Assembly: GCA_003567075.1 (NCBI GenBank)
Contig: PXAU01000329.1
Coordinates: forward strand, 1-6,337
DNA from: Trueperaceae bacterium
GTDB taxonomy: Bacteria > Deinococcota > Deinococci > Deinococcales > Trueperaceae
Direction of reading: 5' to 3'
DNA: 6,337 bases
Position numbers and translations under genes: made by a program. This document shows, in pieces, positions 5,680-6,337 of the stretch. The stretch's first letter is position 1, and every line of letters starts with the position of its first letter. The notes under the pieces are model-generated. The model was not told where the DNA came from. It was given only the letters and a program-made list of their open reading frames with translations, and did not search any database.

Positions 5680-6337
5680 ATGGAACCAGCACCCCCCTGC
5701 GCCTTCGTGATCTTCGGGGTGACCGGCGATCTGGCAGCCCGCAAGCTGCTGCCGGCGCTCTACGCCCTGCACCGGGCCGGGACGCTGCATCCCGAGACCC
5801 GCGTGATCGGGTTCGCTCGCAGCGTCGAGGACGACGACGGCTTGCGCGCCTCGCTCGGCGAGGCCGTGCGCGAGCACGTGCCCGACCTCGACGACGGGAG
5901 CTGGAACGAACTCGCCCAGCGCATCGTGGCGGTGCGTGGCGGCTACGACGCCGAAGGCGTCGAGCACCTCGCGGCGCGCCTGCGGGAGCTCGACCTCGAC
6001 GACCACGTCTACTACACCTCCACCCCGCCCGAAGCCTACGGTGCCATAGTCCGAGGCCTGGCCGAGAGCGGCCTGACCCGCCCGGAGCGGGGCCAGCGCC
6101 GGCTGGTCATCGAGAAGCCCTTCGGGCACGACGTCGACTCGGCGCGCGCGCTCAACGCCCAGGTGCTCGAGGCCTTCGACGAGTCGCAGGTGTTCCGCAT
6201 CGACCACTACCTGGCCAAGGAGACGGCGCAGAACCTGGCGGTGCTGCGCTTCGCCAACGCCCTGTTCGAGCCCATCTGGAGCAACCGTTACGTCGACCAC
6301 GTCCAGATCACCATGGCCGAGTCCATCGGGCTCGAGG
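5680..6337 (+). CDS. zwf: Glucose-6-phosphate 1-dehydrogenase, N-terminal part
   Basis: This enzyme oxidises glucose 6-phosphate to 6-phosphogluconolactone, usually reducing NADP+, as the entry step of the oxidative pentose phosphate or Entner-Doudoroff route. The window holds 219 codons of an expected 480-500; the frame is open to the right edge, so the gene is cut by the window and not broken. The nucleotide-binding motif is FGVTGDLAARKLLPAL at 12-27, followed by IEKPFGHD at 144-151 and the substrate-site signature RIDHYLAKE at 173-181, which carries the family's His and Lys. The start is forced: an in-frame TAG at 5668-5670 leaves no earlier start codon, and the next candidate (GTG, codon 10) would cut the Rossmann strand. 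There is no ribosome site. It is divergent from tyrS. Confidence 0.95.
   Translation, partial: MEPAPPCAFVIFGVTGDLAARKLLPALYALHRAGTLHPETRVIGFARSVEDDDGLRASLGEAVREHVPDLDDGSWNELAQRIVAVRGGYDAEGVEHLAARLRELDLDDHVYYTSTPPEAYGAIVRGLAESGLTRPERGQRRLVIEKPFGHDVDSARALNAQVLEAFDESQVFRIDHYLAKETAQNLAVLRFANALFEPIWSNRYVDHVQITMAESIGLE

Noticed and set aside
5629..6300. Minus-strand open frame (223 codons) opposite zwf
   Set aside because: The plus strand encodes the zwf signatures, and the opposite frame is Val/Gly/Arg-rich without motifs and would overlap the tyrS and zwf promoters.

Overview
This window holds six genes of central carbon and redox metabolism plus one aminoacyl-tRNA synthetase, in GC-rich DNA with strong G/C third-position bias. 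It contains no mobile element, CRISPR array, rRNA or tRNA that I can see. The sequence does not fix the taxon. High GC, frequent GTG starts, an apparently leaderless zwf and extended -10 promoters suit a high-GC group such as Deinococcota (Trueperaceae-like) or Actinobacteria. From memory the tyrosyl-tRNA synthetase reads like deinococcal homologues, while the phosphofructokinase reads like the PPi-dependent type of methylotrophic proteobacteria. I hold any placement loosely.

Layout. On the minus strand, from 2841 down to 43, lies a compact three-gene operon for the split, proton-translocating NAD(P) transhydrogenase: pntAA (NAD(H)-binding domain), pntAB (small membrane subunit) and pntB (membrane domain plus NADP(H)-binding domain). 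The genes overlap by 4 nt or lie 1 nt apart, and the second and third start with GTG. A 185-bp divergent region (2842-3026) separates the operon from a plus-strand phosphofructokinase (3027-4283) that carries the residues expected of a pyrophosphate-dependent enzyme. Its end converges on tyrS (4372-5595, minus strand) across 88 bp of almost pure G/C DNA with an imperfect direct repeat and a hairpin. A short divergent region (5596-5679) separates tyrS from zwf, glucose-6-phosphate dehydrogenase, which runs off the right edge.

How the genes fit together. PPi-phosphofructokinase and glucose-6-phosphate dehydrogenase act at the branch between glycolysis and the oxidative pentose phosphate route, and zwf and the transhydrogenase are both NADPH sources. 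The neighbourhood is therefore a carbon-partitioning and NADPH-balance cluster with a housekeeping synthetase inserted.

Most notable observations: (1) the membrane part of PntB has no histidine, and Asn occupies the place of the proton-pathway His91 of E. coli PntB; (2) zwf has an in-frame stop inside its probable -10 box and only 6 nt between that box and the ATG, so it is probably leaderless; (3) all three promoters I can propose share a TGN-TANNNT pattern. I see no new defence, mobile or RNA system here.
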